Assembly (NCBI GenBank): GCA_022539475.1
Contig: VCMS01000319.1
Coordinates: 1-64,000 of the forward strand
Length of the DNA: 64,000 bases
Reading direction: 5' to 3'
Origin: Gracilaria domingensis
Taxonomy: Eukaryota; Rhodophyta; Florideophyceae; Gracilariales; Gracilariaceae
In this document: in pieces, positions 22,901-33,701 of the stretch
Layout: every line of letters starts with the position of its first letter
Position numbering within the stretch: the first letter of the stretch is position 1
Notes under the pieces: model-generated
Told to the model about the DNA's origin: nothing
The model's input: the letters and a program-made list of their open reading frames with translations, nothing else
Databases searched by the model: none
Program-made: the position numbers and the translations under genes

Positions 22901-23589
22901 GTATAACGCGAGGATGTGGATGGCACGGATCACGACGGTAACGGAAGGTCGGACGTCGGAAGCGCGGCGGCGGCGGCGGAGGGAAGAGATTTATTTTTCT
23001 GTGCGAGATTGGACAGGTGTACAGCTTACAACTTTGGAGAACCACAGGTTTATAACCAGTGGTAGATAATACGAGAAGTACACCCTTGTGTTGAGGTCGA
23101 CGTGTACCTACGTTCCTTTTGAACGAAAGCACGTGATTTAAACTCAAAATATATTCTCCGTTCTCAGCATGACGTCGATCTTGACTGTCGCTCGACCTCC
23201 TTCTCCCTCGGAAGACCTTCCCTTGAAGTCTTTGTCGTCGTTTCTCGTTCATTTCTTCTTCCCATGGTCTACTACTGTACACATAAGAAGCGTAGGTGCC
23301 CCTTCGTTACTCGCCGAGGAGTCTTATCTCTTCAACAGCATGTCAACCATTGCCCGTTCGTCTGAAAGCAGCGCTGGAAGACGACAATAGGCGGCCCATT
23401 CGGAGAAGCAAACGTCTCAAGCTTTCCGCGCACGCGGCCGCATCTTCCGAAACGGTCACTGCCCCTTGTCGCCTTCCCGAGCCTCCGGTGTCCGAGGACA
23501 TCGTTGACCACACTCCGTGCGCCCCTCCCATTCCGGACACTTCGCATTGTGTTTCTCCTTCCCGGGTCCCGCGTCATTAGAGCAAGAAC

Positions 23590-25400
23590 ACGGAAGCAGT
23601 TCCCGCCCAGTGAATTCTGAGGAGGCCCTCGGTGATTTGCATATGGATTATCTCACGGTTTGTCTGGCTTCAGTAGCTTCCAACCTTGGTCATCGTGAGG
23701 CGGACGAGCTAATTGGGCTACTTCGGGACCCGCGATTCTCGCAAAAGCGATTCAACGAGACCATAACAAGTTCCAAGCGCTGTACAGAACTGAAGAACGC
23801 CATTTTCGAACGATACGCCTCAAAGGACGGTTTCAATCGAAGAACTGTCTGGCCAGAAGGATGTACGTTCAGCGCCTCCCTCTACACGAGAGACCCCGTT
23901 CAGACACTTTTGAAACAGCTCCAGTTGGCTAACAACGAAAACACATTCTTCCACCCTATACCTCAGACCCACTCCACGAAAATATCTCACCCCATGTCCG
24001 GCTCTCTCGCAAGAGACGCCACCTCAAAACTTAAGGAAATGTCATGGGCTCGTTGGATAGTAGAATAGTGTAGTACTCCCAAGAAATAAGTTACAGTGAA
24101 TCTTTCGTAGGTCTTCTGCAGGTATACACCGATAAGTCTTCAACAACTCTAAAGCAAACATCAGTTACCGCCTATCCTCTTCACCTCATATTTCTCAACT
24201 TCTCCGACGAGCTACGCCGTAAGTGCATCCGTGATGACCTCACAGTAGTGGCATACTTCCCTACCACACTGATCGAGGTTTCCGCATCTGAAGCAGACGC
24301 AATGCCATTCGTTTCTAGCAAGTCTCTACGCGAGTCCAGGATGCAAATCCTTCAAGAATCTCTTCGTCAAGTCCTGGAGCCCATTCTAAATCTCACGCAG
24401 AAAGTTTTCGGTTCATCGGCGAAGACAAACTAAGTCGAGTGTGCCATCCTCTGCAAGTTTTCGTGCGGATACTTTTGAGGCTAAAGACATTCTGTTAACT
24501 CTTCACGGGACCAAAACGGGGAGCTCCTGTCATAGATTCGAGGCCCCTCCCTCATCTTTATGCAGTAGTATTCTACTTCATTCACTGGACCCTCTCAAGA
24601 CCAAACCAAAAGCGTTAGAGATACATACTCAGTTATTCTAGAATATGCAAAGAAAGACGAGGCAGGAAGAAGTATATGTCTTGCGAGGAGAGTATATCTC
24701 AGGCGGTACTCTCAAGCGTTCTGATTACATATCTCTTATTCCGTCGTTCATCGAAACCCCCTTGACGGTAGGATTGATCCAGGGTTTGTTTCTATGCAGT
24801 CTGTTGGGAACAAGGAAGCTCTCTTCGAACAGTTACGCAACTTGCATCCAGACAAATTGAAGCTGATTAATACTCCAGAAATCGAAAACCTCTAGTCAGG
24901 GACGCTACTCACTGCAATAGAATCATCCACGTCACGTTTATTTCGAACGATACGTACTCAAATCAGCAACTTTACAAACGCAAATCTATTCCCAATGCAA
25001 TGCAACTTTTTTGCCAAAGGTTTACATATAGATTTGTCCACGTCGAAGAAAGGCAGGTCACTGAATGGAACCTTCACAAAGGCAGATCTCCTTTGAATGA
25101 TGGAGGCCAAAGCATACAAAAACCTTGACATGGTTTCCCTTTCGTAAAGGAATTCTTTGAAATCTGATAGGGAGCGCAGGACACGGCTTCAATCAAAACA
25201 GTTTTCTCTCAGTACTCGGGTGTTGCTTGGACTAGTTATAGGTGCAATCGTGGCGGATGATGTAATGAAAACTCTATTTCGTCCCTTCGGTGGCAGATTG
25301 AAGCCTTTAACGCTCCTCGACAAAGTCGTGGGCAGGAATTCATAGCTCTAGAACTGGGAGTCTGAGGTTCTATCTCGACTCTCAACAGAAGAAAAACTAA
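23590..25400 (+). pseudogene. Plavaka/CACTA-like transposase remnant, copy B
   Basis: The longest frame (23517-24068) reads 'GDLHMDYLTVCLASVASNLG', 'GLLRDPRFSQKRFNE' and 'LYTRDPVQTLLKQLQL'. Next, in other frames, come 'VGLLQVYTDKSSTTLKQ' near 24108, 'VTAYPLHLIFLNFSDELRRK' near 24157 and 'TVVAYFPTTLIE' near 24243. The series DK-S-T, YPL, N-S-E-R and VA-P is the pattern seen in Plavaka-type transposases, relatives of CACTA Tnp2 known from fungi and algae. This family call is from memory of the pattern and could be off within the CACTA group. Several frameshifts and stops make it non-functional. The carboxyl half beyond 24431 is only traceable in scraps. Confidence 0.55.
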
Positions 25401-26079
25401 CACCATTGGCAGCCTTTTACGGCATCTCCGCAACACGTCGATTAATGTCTTCTCTTGTATTGTTGGTGACAGGCTTTGTTAACGGAAGGTGAAGCGATAC
25501 GATTTCAAAATTGGAACGATAATCATGTGCTACCAGCTCAAGCACACAGGGCTGAACGGTTTTCATGCCTACCATCTGTTTTGCTTTCTGCGACGACTCT
25601 CGTCGCCATTCTGTTTCATAGAGTTTTATACTGAATGAATTTAGCATATAAGAGCTGCTACAAACCCCGTTCTCTAAACCTCTGAAAATCATGTAGTAGT
25701 TAGCCTATCAGGACTCCATTTAGTTATTTATGGTGTTTCGCAGAGAGCTCGCTCTATTACCCCTATAAATCCGGTATTATATGGTCGTTGGAGGCCTTCA
25801 TCGCTGTTTGTCAGACCGTCACCACGAACAAATTAGATTCAGATATATAAATTGAACGCTAGAGCGGAAGCGCTCATGCTATTAGATAATACCTTATCTT
25901 CATCCTCGGTAGAATTTGTATCTTCACCGGAAAAAGTGGTGGCGAGTATTTAAGTAGCTACATACTGTCGTCACTCTGTTTTTTATGCATCTCATCCCTG
26001 CGCATTACCACTTTTGTGCGTGAGGGTGTTGGCGCGCTTCGGTGGTACGTCTCTTCGCCACTTTGATCAGTTTAAATAG

Positions 26080-26100
26080 TGTAGTGTGTCAGACACTACA
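26080..26100. repeat. Inverted CACTAC motif
   Basis: 'TGTAGTGT' and 'ACACTACA' face each other across 'GTCAG'. CACTA transposons begin CACTA and end TAGTG, so this could be a junction of two element ends, or simply an internal palindrome. Copy A keeps a blurred version near 7318-7345. Confidence 0.6.
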
Positions 26101-26545
26101 CAAATTGTAACAAGGTCGCGTATTATGTTACTGGTTGAGCATCAATTGGATGAAAAAACTAGTTGATTTATCTCTAAAAGATCTGTACTGAGCTCGCAAT
26201 AAAATCGTTGCAAGGAATACAACCGATTGTGTTTTGGGAGGTATCAAAACGCTACAGAATGGCCTCAAAAAGTTCCTTCTAGCGAAGGGTTTTGGTGGAC
26301 GTAGATTTATGCGAACAATGGTAGCGGTCTCCATTCATGCGTTTTGAAGCGCTCCTAATACTCAAGATATACTCTAATTAATGTACAGCTTTTTGCCATC
26401 CCGCCAATCCACGTAGACAGCGGTGCCAACGTGTTCGCGGGCGGGTGCATGGTAATGAGTGCAAGAAGTGTTGAGGAAGGGGTTTTGGGAGGTCTCGGCA
26501 TGGTGCTAAAATGTGACCAGAACGGGCCCACCGGCGTGGGGGGAT

Positions 26546-26954
26546 CGGTTGTGTTAGGGTGGCTACCCTAACACAACCGCACCCCCCCCCGTCCGCGGCA
26601 CGTTTTGGCCGGTTTTTTAAAAAAATTGCTTTTTTATGCCCTCGGGCGGGGGGGTCCGTTCGTGTTAGGGTACCTACCCTAACACGAACGGACCCCCCCG
26701 CCCGCGGGCACGTTTTGGCCGATTTTTTCAAAAATGTGCGATTTCATGCCCGCGGGCGGGGGGTCCGGTCGTGTTAGGGTACCTACCCTAACACGACCGA
26801 CCCCCCCCCCGCCCACGGGCTGGTTTTCGCCTCATTCTGGTAGCGTCCACAGACCTCCCAAAACACACACCGCACGCATATCCAGCCAAAACGTAACGTG
26901 CCCGCGGGCAGGGTGGTCGAGTTGTGTTAGGGTAGCGACCCTAACACAACTTGA
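26546..26954. repeat. Array of GC-rich palindromes with TTAGGG/CCCTAA cores (copy B)
   Basis: At least four palindromes are present. The first (26546-26579) has perfect 15-bp arms around 4 bases. The second (26644-26703) has perfect 29-bp arms around CC. The third (about 26753-26815) is nearly perfect. The fourth (26917-26954) has 17-bp arms with one mismatch. Each centre reads GTGTTAGGGT..ACCCTAACAC. Between them lie GCCCGCGGGC palindromes, the motif 'GGCACGTTTTGGCC' and a T/A run. The TTAGGG hexamer equals a common eukaryotic telomere unit, but it appears singly, not in tandem. Position inside a transposon suggests subterminal binding sites; this is inference. Confidence 0.88.
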
Positions 26955-27040
26955 TATCGCGCGCTGCCAATAAGACAGAATGACATTACGACATGTCTGA
27001 TGACGCCCGCCTGCAACAACCCATCGCCAGCAAACCTCCG

Positions 27041-29328
27041 CGCCGCCCACGGAGCGCGCTGCGCCATTCCTGCAGGCGGTGCGTCGTTCAACGACGTTTG
27101 CGTGCCAGCTCATCCTGGATGGCCCATGCGTGCGAGACTTGGCTGCTGTGAGCGCGTCATCATGCTACGTCAATCAGCACCAGTTTATGTGCACCGCGCG
27201 TGACCAAGCGCCCTTCGCTATCATGGAGTGGAGACCGGAAACCTCACGATTCGGGCGCCGCGCACAGTGCGAGGAGTAGCGCGGCGGCGACCGCGCTTGT
27301 GTGCAGCGCGCGCGTCATGGCGACGAGCTCATTCCGCGCGGCGGCGATGCGTTATATTACCGCGCTCAAAGGCGCGGTAGCGGAGCTAGTTCGCTTTGGA
27401 GGCGCAAAGTAGTGACGAAGGCGCGCCTTTTGGTGACGAGGCTGAGCCACCGCGCGCCTCGTGGCGGCTGAGAGCGAGAGGCGCGCAGAAATTGCGCGGA
27501 CATGGCCCGTAGTAGAAGGGGACAAAGTGAGATCAGACTCAAGCAACAACTGCGGCGAAAACGGCGAAGCTCGTTTACGCGCTCAATATGGTGTATTAAC
27601 TCATGCAACAGCTGCACGCGCATCGCTCGCCCTTAGCGCACGCACGCCCGGCTGCGAAGTGCGCGCCCCTCGCCGCGATACGCATCAGGCAGCGCTGCGC
27701 GTTGCGCGGCCGCTGTTTCGCGCTCGTCAGCGCATGGCGCTAAACTCGGCGAGCACGCCGCCGGCCACGAACGCGAGCGCGACGGCAAACGGCGGCGATG
27801 AGAAACGAGCGCTGCGGCTCGCACATCGCCAAAAGCATCACGGCGGCCTTGTCGGCGCGCGCAGTGCGGGTGTGCACGTCGGCGCCGCTGACGCGCGTGA
27901 TGGCGGCCTGCGAAGGCTTCTCGCTCACCAGCAGCACCTCGAAGCCCTTGATCAGAAGCGTCACGGCAGAGAGCACGTCAGTGAGCAGCTTGTACAGCAA
28001 CATGCTTAGCGTGTCAACGTCTGCGATTAGTTCCACCGGCATGAGGTTGAACAGCAACGGCAGCTTGAAGATGGCTCACTGTGGGCACGTCGTTGTCGCG
28101 CTGCAGCGCGCGCGCGCACAGCAGCAGGACCAGCCGCATTGGCGTATAATTGCGCGCCGACGGCGACAGCAGCTCACTGCCGAGCGCCGCACTGCCTGGC
28201 AGTGCCACGAACGCCCGCGCTGGAACGAGGCTGGGTGCTGTCCAGTTCAACTGCGGCGCTCCGCCACCGTCGTCGCCACCAGCGTCGCAGCATCATAGGC
28301 GGCGCGCGCAGCCACGGGTCCAGTTAGGCGCTCACGAACGTGCGCACGCGTGGCGGCATGCCGAGGCCCGGGTTGGCATTGGTGGCGGCAGTCGCCACGT
28401 ACCACGCGCCGCCGCGCTTGGCGAACAACGCCGAGTCGCGCACGCAGTGCTGCCCGCCCAGCGCGGCCGCCGCGAGAAAGAGACTCCCGGCGCGGTTGCG
28501 TGGCAGTGCCGACAGCACGGCCAGCGGCGGCGGCAACGTCGCCGCGCTTGGCCTGACGAAGCGCGGCACGGCGCGAGCCAGCGCGGCGGAGAAGTCGGCG
28601 ACGCTGCCACACAACGCGCCCGCGTGCAGCTGGCGCGCGGCGGAAGCCGCTAGCGCGTTGGAGACTAAACTAGGGTCGGGCACAGCCCAGACGCGCACCG
28701 TACCGTAGCGACGCTGCACGCCGTTCCAAGTCCAGGGGGTTGGCGGCGCGCTGATCACACGTGGGCATGGCAGCGCGCTCGTCTACCAGCAGCGCCGATC
28801 GCAGCCGCGCCTCCAGAGGCGGCAGCTGGGCCTGCAACGCCACTACCGAGCGCGCCAGCGCGCGTGCAGCCAAAACCGGCGCCTCTGGCAGCCCCAGCAG
28901 CGTGGCGTTTACCGGCACCACCGCCGGCCACGGCCGGCGCCGCCGAGGCTTCTGGCAGCGAGTCGGGCGTGGCCGGCTGGGCTCACGCGCGTTTGCAGTA
29001 CAGCAGCAGCGCTACAGGGAGGGCAAGGACCCGGAGAGGGAACGCGGTACGGCGCGCTCATGGCACGTGAGTTGGCCATGGCGGCGGCAGCAGCGGAGTG
29101 AGACGCATAGCATGCCCGTTGGCGGTGCGCGCCGGGCAACGCCGCGCGCTCGCACGGTGCCCCGTTTGAGCGCTCTACGGCGGCACGGGGCTTTGCTGCC
29201 GGCGTCGCGTCATGCGATCCGCGTCCAGGATTGTACGTCCATCTTTTCACCATACTGTTGGCCAAACACAATGGCGGGAAGTAAGCCCTTCGCGAAGAGA
29301 ATCTTCTAGGGCCAGGTAAGCATATCAT
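27041..29328 (-). pseudogene. GC-rich coding-like remnant, unrecognised
   Basis: The composition rises sharply here. Minus-strand pieces read like a real, alanine- and leucine-rich protein in several frames: 'LLGLPEAPVLAARALARSVV' near 28890, 'GALCGSVADFSAALARAVPR' near 28640, 'ARAFVALPGSAALGSELLSP' near 28215 and 'LMPVELIADVDTLSMLLYKL' near 28045. I do not recognise the family. Shifting frames show it is broken. It lies between transposon copy B and the phytoene desaturase fragment and has the same GC-rich character as the phytol-kinase-like copies, so it may have arrived with them. Confidence 0.4.
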
Positions 29329-29355
29329 TATTTCTCAAGATGACCAGCACACCAT

Positions 29356-29994
<639 letters not shown>

Positions 29995-30010
29995 TCATAT
30001 GCGATCAGCT

Positions 30011-30892
30011 CTACGAGGCAAAGCAGCCGTCTCCCATTAGAAGTGCCAACGGCGCAACGGCCACGTTGTCATCGCTTCCAATCTCGTCCGCCACCAGCTC
30101 TGCGCCCGCGCTCAGCAACGCAATAAGCACGAACAAGGTGAAGGTACCCGTGCCAGGCAAAACGGCCATTTCGGAGCACGAAAACCAGCGCAGCAATGCG
30201 ATGAAGCTCGTAGATGCGCCCAGCACAAACGCGATGCTGCTGGCCACACTGTGGCCGCTTCTGGGCCACTTTATGGACTAGACTCGGCGTCCCACCACCT
30301 CCAAGCTGGTCGCCAACGCACATGTTCGCCACGGCAACCGCTGTGGCCTGCGTGCCGAACAAAAGTAGCGTGAGCAACAGCAGCGTCACACTGTAGATCA
30401 GCGGTCCGTGAAGACCCTCACACGCGCTTCCCTCCCTTGACAACGCGCGCGCAAACTCGCTTCGCGCGGAAGCGGCCGACGACAAGCCCGACACTGCAAA
30501 CACAGCGAAGGACAGCAGCGGCACGCAGAAGGGCACACAGATGCGCGTGGGGTATCGCGCTATACAGCGGCCACAACGCAAGGGTTGCCGGCCGGCAACT
30601 GATGGGGATAATCTTTCTCGTCGTGCGCGAAGAAACAAGCCCAAGCGCTGCTACCGGTTGGCAGACGCTCAAGCACAGCGTGACGGCGCCGACGATCGCC
30701 AGCGTGAGCTGCGTGTCGCGCAACCCGTCAATGAGCGCGGGCAGCATGAGCGCGCGCATCGCGCGCGCTCCAGGCAGGCATGTCGTGCGGGGCTGCTGTA
30801 AATGAGCGCGATGCGACGTAGAGCGTGCGTGGGGGCGTGGGATCGGCAGCTCAGAAGCGACGGAGCGGCCGGAGGAAGCACGTCGCCTTCAT
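30011..30892 (-). pseudogene. Phytol-kinase-like (VTE5 family) copy 2, nearly full length but frame-shifted
   Basis: The copy starts at 'MKATCFL' (30892) with an Arg/Pro-rich leader, then 'TLAIVGAVTLCLSVCQPVAA', 'RTTRKIIPISC', 'ARALSREGSACEGLHGPLIY', 'VANMCVGDQLGG', and, in a third frame (30011-30247), 'SIAFVLGASTSFIALL' and 'ELVADEIGSDDNVAVAPLAL'. This order matches phytol/polyprenol kinases, including the CxGD motif and the closing E----D-DN--VP segment. At least two frameshifts separate the three pieces. The C-terminal part present here is missing from copy 1 (12180-12738). The neighbouring phytoene desaturase fragment is also a plastid isoprenoid enzyme; whether that adjacency is ancestral is unknown. 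Confidence 0.8.
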
Positions 30893-31054
30893 GGCGGAAG
30901 GCCGCGCGATAAATGTGAGGGTGTAACGCGGCGATCGAAAGCGGCTTGGGGTCAGCAGATGATGGTCAACTGCGGAGGTCGGCACCTGAGTCGTCAGCTG
31001 CGATCATCGCCAATAGTCAGCTGGAGGAAGCCTCGCGAGACGCCTCCGCGGCAT

Positions 31055-31524
31055 GCGGCCGTTTTGGGGCGAGGCGGGTGCACGAGATTGGGGACGGTTC
31101 TCACACGTACCTCTACAGAATAACTTTCCGGGAGACGGAGAGGGAGGATCCGAACGCGTGATGGGCGAGATATAGGTGAAGAGTGGGGACGGTGCGGAAT
31201 GGGAAGGAATGGTGGGATAATTGAGGTGAGATGCGTTGCGATTTGCATCGCAACTCGGGGGAAAATGGAAACGCAAACTAGCACAAGCGCAGATTAGAGA
31301 GAGGGTCGCGGAAAAGAGTGGATGGGGCGGTGCGGCGAAATAGAACCTTTACAAAAACTAGGAGACCCAAGAATTAAACTGCACGAGATGGAATTTAATA
31401 TTCCAAAATTTCTTAATTTTTTGAGTGCCAGCCACTGCCACCCTCTCGCGCGCCCCAAAAAGCCCAAAAACTAGCTTTGTTTCCAAAGCGAACAGACTAT
31501 ATTCCACTTTGCAGAACACAGACG
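31055..31524 (+). repeat. Purine-rich repeat T, copy 3
   Basis: The sequence from 'GGCGAGGCGGGTGCACGAG' to 'TTTGCAGAACACAGACG' follows copy 1 (14470-14912) block by block. It abuts the phytol-kinase 5' flank on the left and the reductase fragment on the right. The right junction falls at the same base at which copies 1 and 2 stop. Confidence 0.85.
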
Positions 31525-32189
31525 TGGAGACCGTAATTCAGGCTTGCCCTTATTCGCTCAGAGAGAATCTCGTTTTCTTCCAGAATGGAGACATCATACC
31601 ATTGGTTTCGAAGCTCGGTGTGGACACATGTTCAAAAGTTGTCCTATACGTTGGTGTCCCCTCAAGAAACGCAGCTCCGCAGGATGGTGTCACTCCTCAA
31701 AGTCCGGATGGTCTCACTGTCGCAACAGGAAAGTGGGCCTCCAACGTTGCAGACAGGTTTTGGTCTATGGGTCTCACTTGCGGGGTTGTCGACGAAGACA
31801 CATTTCTCGTAAGCTATTATGAGAAGCTCGTGTGGCTATCAGCGTTCAACATCGTCGGGGCCTCAAGAGGTTTCATTCCTATGGACGTAGTCGCTACGGA
31901 GTGTAGTACGGTTGTGCTCACAATAATGAAAGAGCTGTTGAAGATAGTTTCGCTTAAGACAGGTACTACTTTCAACCTGGAAGAGACCGTTGGGCGACTT
32001 CTTGCATATGGGAAAACTCTCGTTGGCTTCCCTACTTCTTTCTCCGACTTTCAGTTTAGGAACGCGTACTTCTACGACTTTTCCCGCCAAGAAAGAAACA
32101 TTGTAGGCGGTGACCCCGCTCCTTTTCATACAAACTACGTCAACGTTGTTAAGGAAAAGTTATCCCCCTTCCCATTCCCCCAGCTTTGA
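31425..32189 (+). CDS. Chimeric ORF: repeat T plus reductase C-terminal domain (copy B)
   Basis: The first ~33 codons of this 254-codon frame come from repeat T; the rest (from 31527, 'VETVIQACPYSLRENLVFFQ') is an uninterrupted domain. Landmarks include 'FFQNGD', 'TVATGKWASNVADRFW', 'YYEKLVWLSAFNIVGASRG' and 'GFPTSFSDFQFRNAYFYDFS'. The pattern, with KW near the middle, EKL-W--A, and a closing FP----F--RN-YFYD, reminds me of the helical C-terminal domain of two-domain NAD(P)-dependent reductases of the ketopantoate-reductase type; this is tentative. The N-terminal Rossmann domain is absent, so catalysis is unlikely. A decayed copy lies at 21380-21700. The true start could also be a later Met or none. 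Confidence 0.5.
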   Translation: MPATATLSRAPKSPKTSFVSKANRLYSTLQNTDVETVIQACPYSLRENLVFFQNGDIIPLVSKLGVDTCSKVVLYVGVPSRNAAPQDGVTPQSPDGLTVATGKWASNVADRFWSMGLTCGVVDEDTFLVSYYEKLVWLSAFNIVGASRGFIPMDVVATECSTVVLTIMKELLKIVSLKTGTTFNLEETVGRLLAYGKTLVGFPTSFSDFQFRNAYFYDFSRQERNIVGGDPAPFHTNYVNVVKEKLSPFPFPQL

Positions 32190-32815
32190 GGTTAGAACAC
32201 ATGACTTTTCGGTGTTGTAAACCTTTTAGAGATAGTTAAACATAAAAGTTACTTTATCGAAATGACCTGTTCCTATTACATTACTTATATTGTTCGTCCT
32301 TCTGTGGTTCAAATATGCCCCTTTAAATCCTACATCCGTTATCACTAATACTTCGCTAAGATTTTGCTAGATAGAAAATGGTCATTCCATATCATTAAAG
32401 TGCACGATACTAGTAACGAAACAAGTACAAAAATTGTGATATTTCTGAAGAACTAAGCGTTTGCATTACTTGGGGCACCCGTATAAAGTAAGGTAAACCT
32501 TTTATGGGTTTCAACCCGTAATGGAGGTTGTTTTACTCTTCTTGATTTCTAAGCTCATGTTAAAGATATTTACAGTTTTCTTTACCCACTTGAACCCGTA
32601 CATATAATTTATGACTAAATCATCCTTTCTTTACTTCAAATCGATGCAAAAACTTCTCCTCCTAGTAACGTTTTAAAACAGTACTACAATACCCGTATAT
32701 GGTCGTTCTTAGACTCTTTTATACTACGAAACACCTTGTGACCATCAATCACATCCTTCTCATTCGTATACCCACACCCATTTGCAAAACGAACCCTTTC
32801 GAAAGCTTTCAAAAC
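32190..32815. other. AT-rich spacer
   Basis: No gene seen. This marks the point where the GC-rich mosaic to the left gives way to AT-richer DNA to the right. Confidence 0.5.
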
Positions 32816-33686
32816 ATGTATAACTCAGAAGTTAGAGCCCAAGAAGTAACTCCTCAGCAGCTGGCTAACGAAATATTCGAAAATGGCTACGCCGTGATTA
32901 GTGATGTTGACGGTACTCTGAAAAGAGCTGGGGAGAACATTCCTGCCGAAACAGTCAAATGCATGAAGTACATCAATGCACGCGTTGGTTTCGGAATTGC
33001 TACTGGGCGAGATATAGAGGATGCCGAGAGTTTCATGGAGCACCTGGGTGGCTACACTTTTGGCATCTCTGGAAACCAAGGCGCACGGGTGAGATTATCC
33101 AATGGTACCGAAATTGATCAGGACCTTGACAGGGAAGGCTACGAAAGATGTGCAGCCGAACTTGAGAGACTTGCACTCTCCGTAAATGAATCGCACGGAC
33201 TTCACGAAGAGCGTCAACAAGCAGTGGTGAGCACTAGAAAAGACAGTGGACTCCCTAACTTCACGTACAATGGACTGTCGAAGTGGAAAACAGAAGCTAA
33301 CTCCGGTATTTCAAAAGTGTTGACATCCTTTCCGAACCTGGTTGCGTACCCTCAAGATGAAAACTGTGACATAGGGGACATTCGTTTCACGAAAAATAGT
33401 GGGGCGCTAGCCTTGGTTGAAAACGACCCCAGTTCGACATACATTTAATCGTTGCTTTCGGGAATGCTTCCAATGATGGTCCTCTATATGAAATGGCAAC
33501 CCTCGCAGTTCATGTGAAGGGAGACGACCCTCCACCAGCGGTAACATATCTTGTTGATGGGTGGAGGACGTGCATGAGACCATCAGAAGGGTGGCAGAAC
33601 TGTACGGGTACAGAAAATGCAAGTGTCAATGGTTTAGAAATGCTCTTGGAATTTGTTTCAAGTGCTACGATGCCTTTAATACTTAG
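32816..33686 (+). pseudogene. HAD-superfamily phosphatase-like gene, copy 1 (frame-shifted near its end)
   Basis: The open part (32816-33448) begins 'MYNSEVRAQEV' and shows HAD motif I 'SDVDGTL' (both catalytic Asp present), motif II region 'FGIATGRD' and a cap with 'GISGNQGARVRLSNG'. After a frameshift near 33440, motif IV appears as 'VAFGNASNDGPLYE' followed by 'VHVKGDDPPPAVTYLVDGW'; a second shift near 33560 leads to a C-terminus rich in Cys ending at TAG 33684-33686. The layout fits Cof/trehalose-phosphatase-like HAD phosphatases acting on small phosphorylated sugars or similar; the substrate is unknown. It lies tail to tail with copy 2, only about 15 bp apart. With motif IV split off by the frameshifts it is probably inactive, unless sequencing errors caused them. 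Confidence 0.8.
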
Positions 33687-33701
33687 CTATGATATGAGAT
33701 C

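Larger units (their letters stand above)
22304..27040 (+). mobile_element. Decayed DNA transposon, copy B (Plavaka/CACTA-like)
   Basis: This is the better preserved of two copies of the same ~5 kb element; see 2858-8400 for copy A. It contains, in order, one partial 5' repeat unit (its start lies in the gap), two hairpins (22486-22570, 22823-22900), a transposase remnant (23590-25400), a CACTAC-type inverted motif (26080-26100) and an array of near-perfect palindromes (26546-26954). Likeness to copy A fades near 27040. Target duplications and terminal repeats were not found. Confidence 0.7.

Noticed and set aside
26546-26954. Interstitial telomere array
   Set aside because: TTAGGG occurs once per palindrome arm, not in tandem, so these are palindromes with a telomere-like core.
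26546-26954. CRISPR array
   Set aside because: The repeats are themselves palindromic units with conserved spacers inside a transposon in a eukaryotic genome; there are no unique spacers or cas genes.
28150-28708. Plus-strand frames (167 and 122 codons) in the GC-rich block
   Set aside because: Arg/Ala-rich composition typical of shadows in high-GC DNA; the minus strand reads more like a folded protein, though even that is unassigned.
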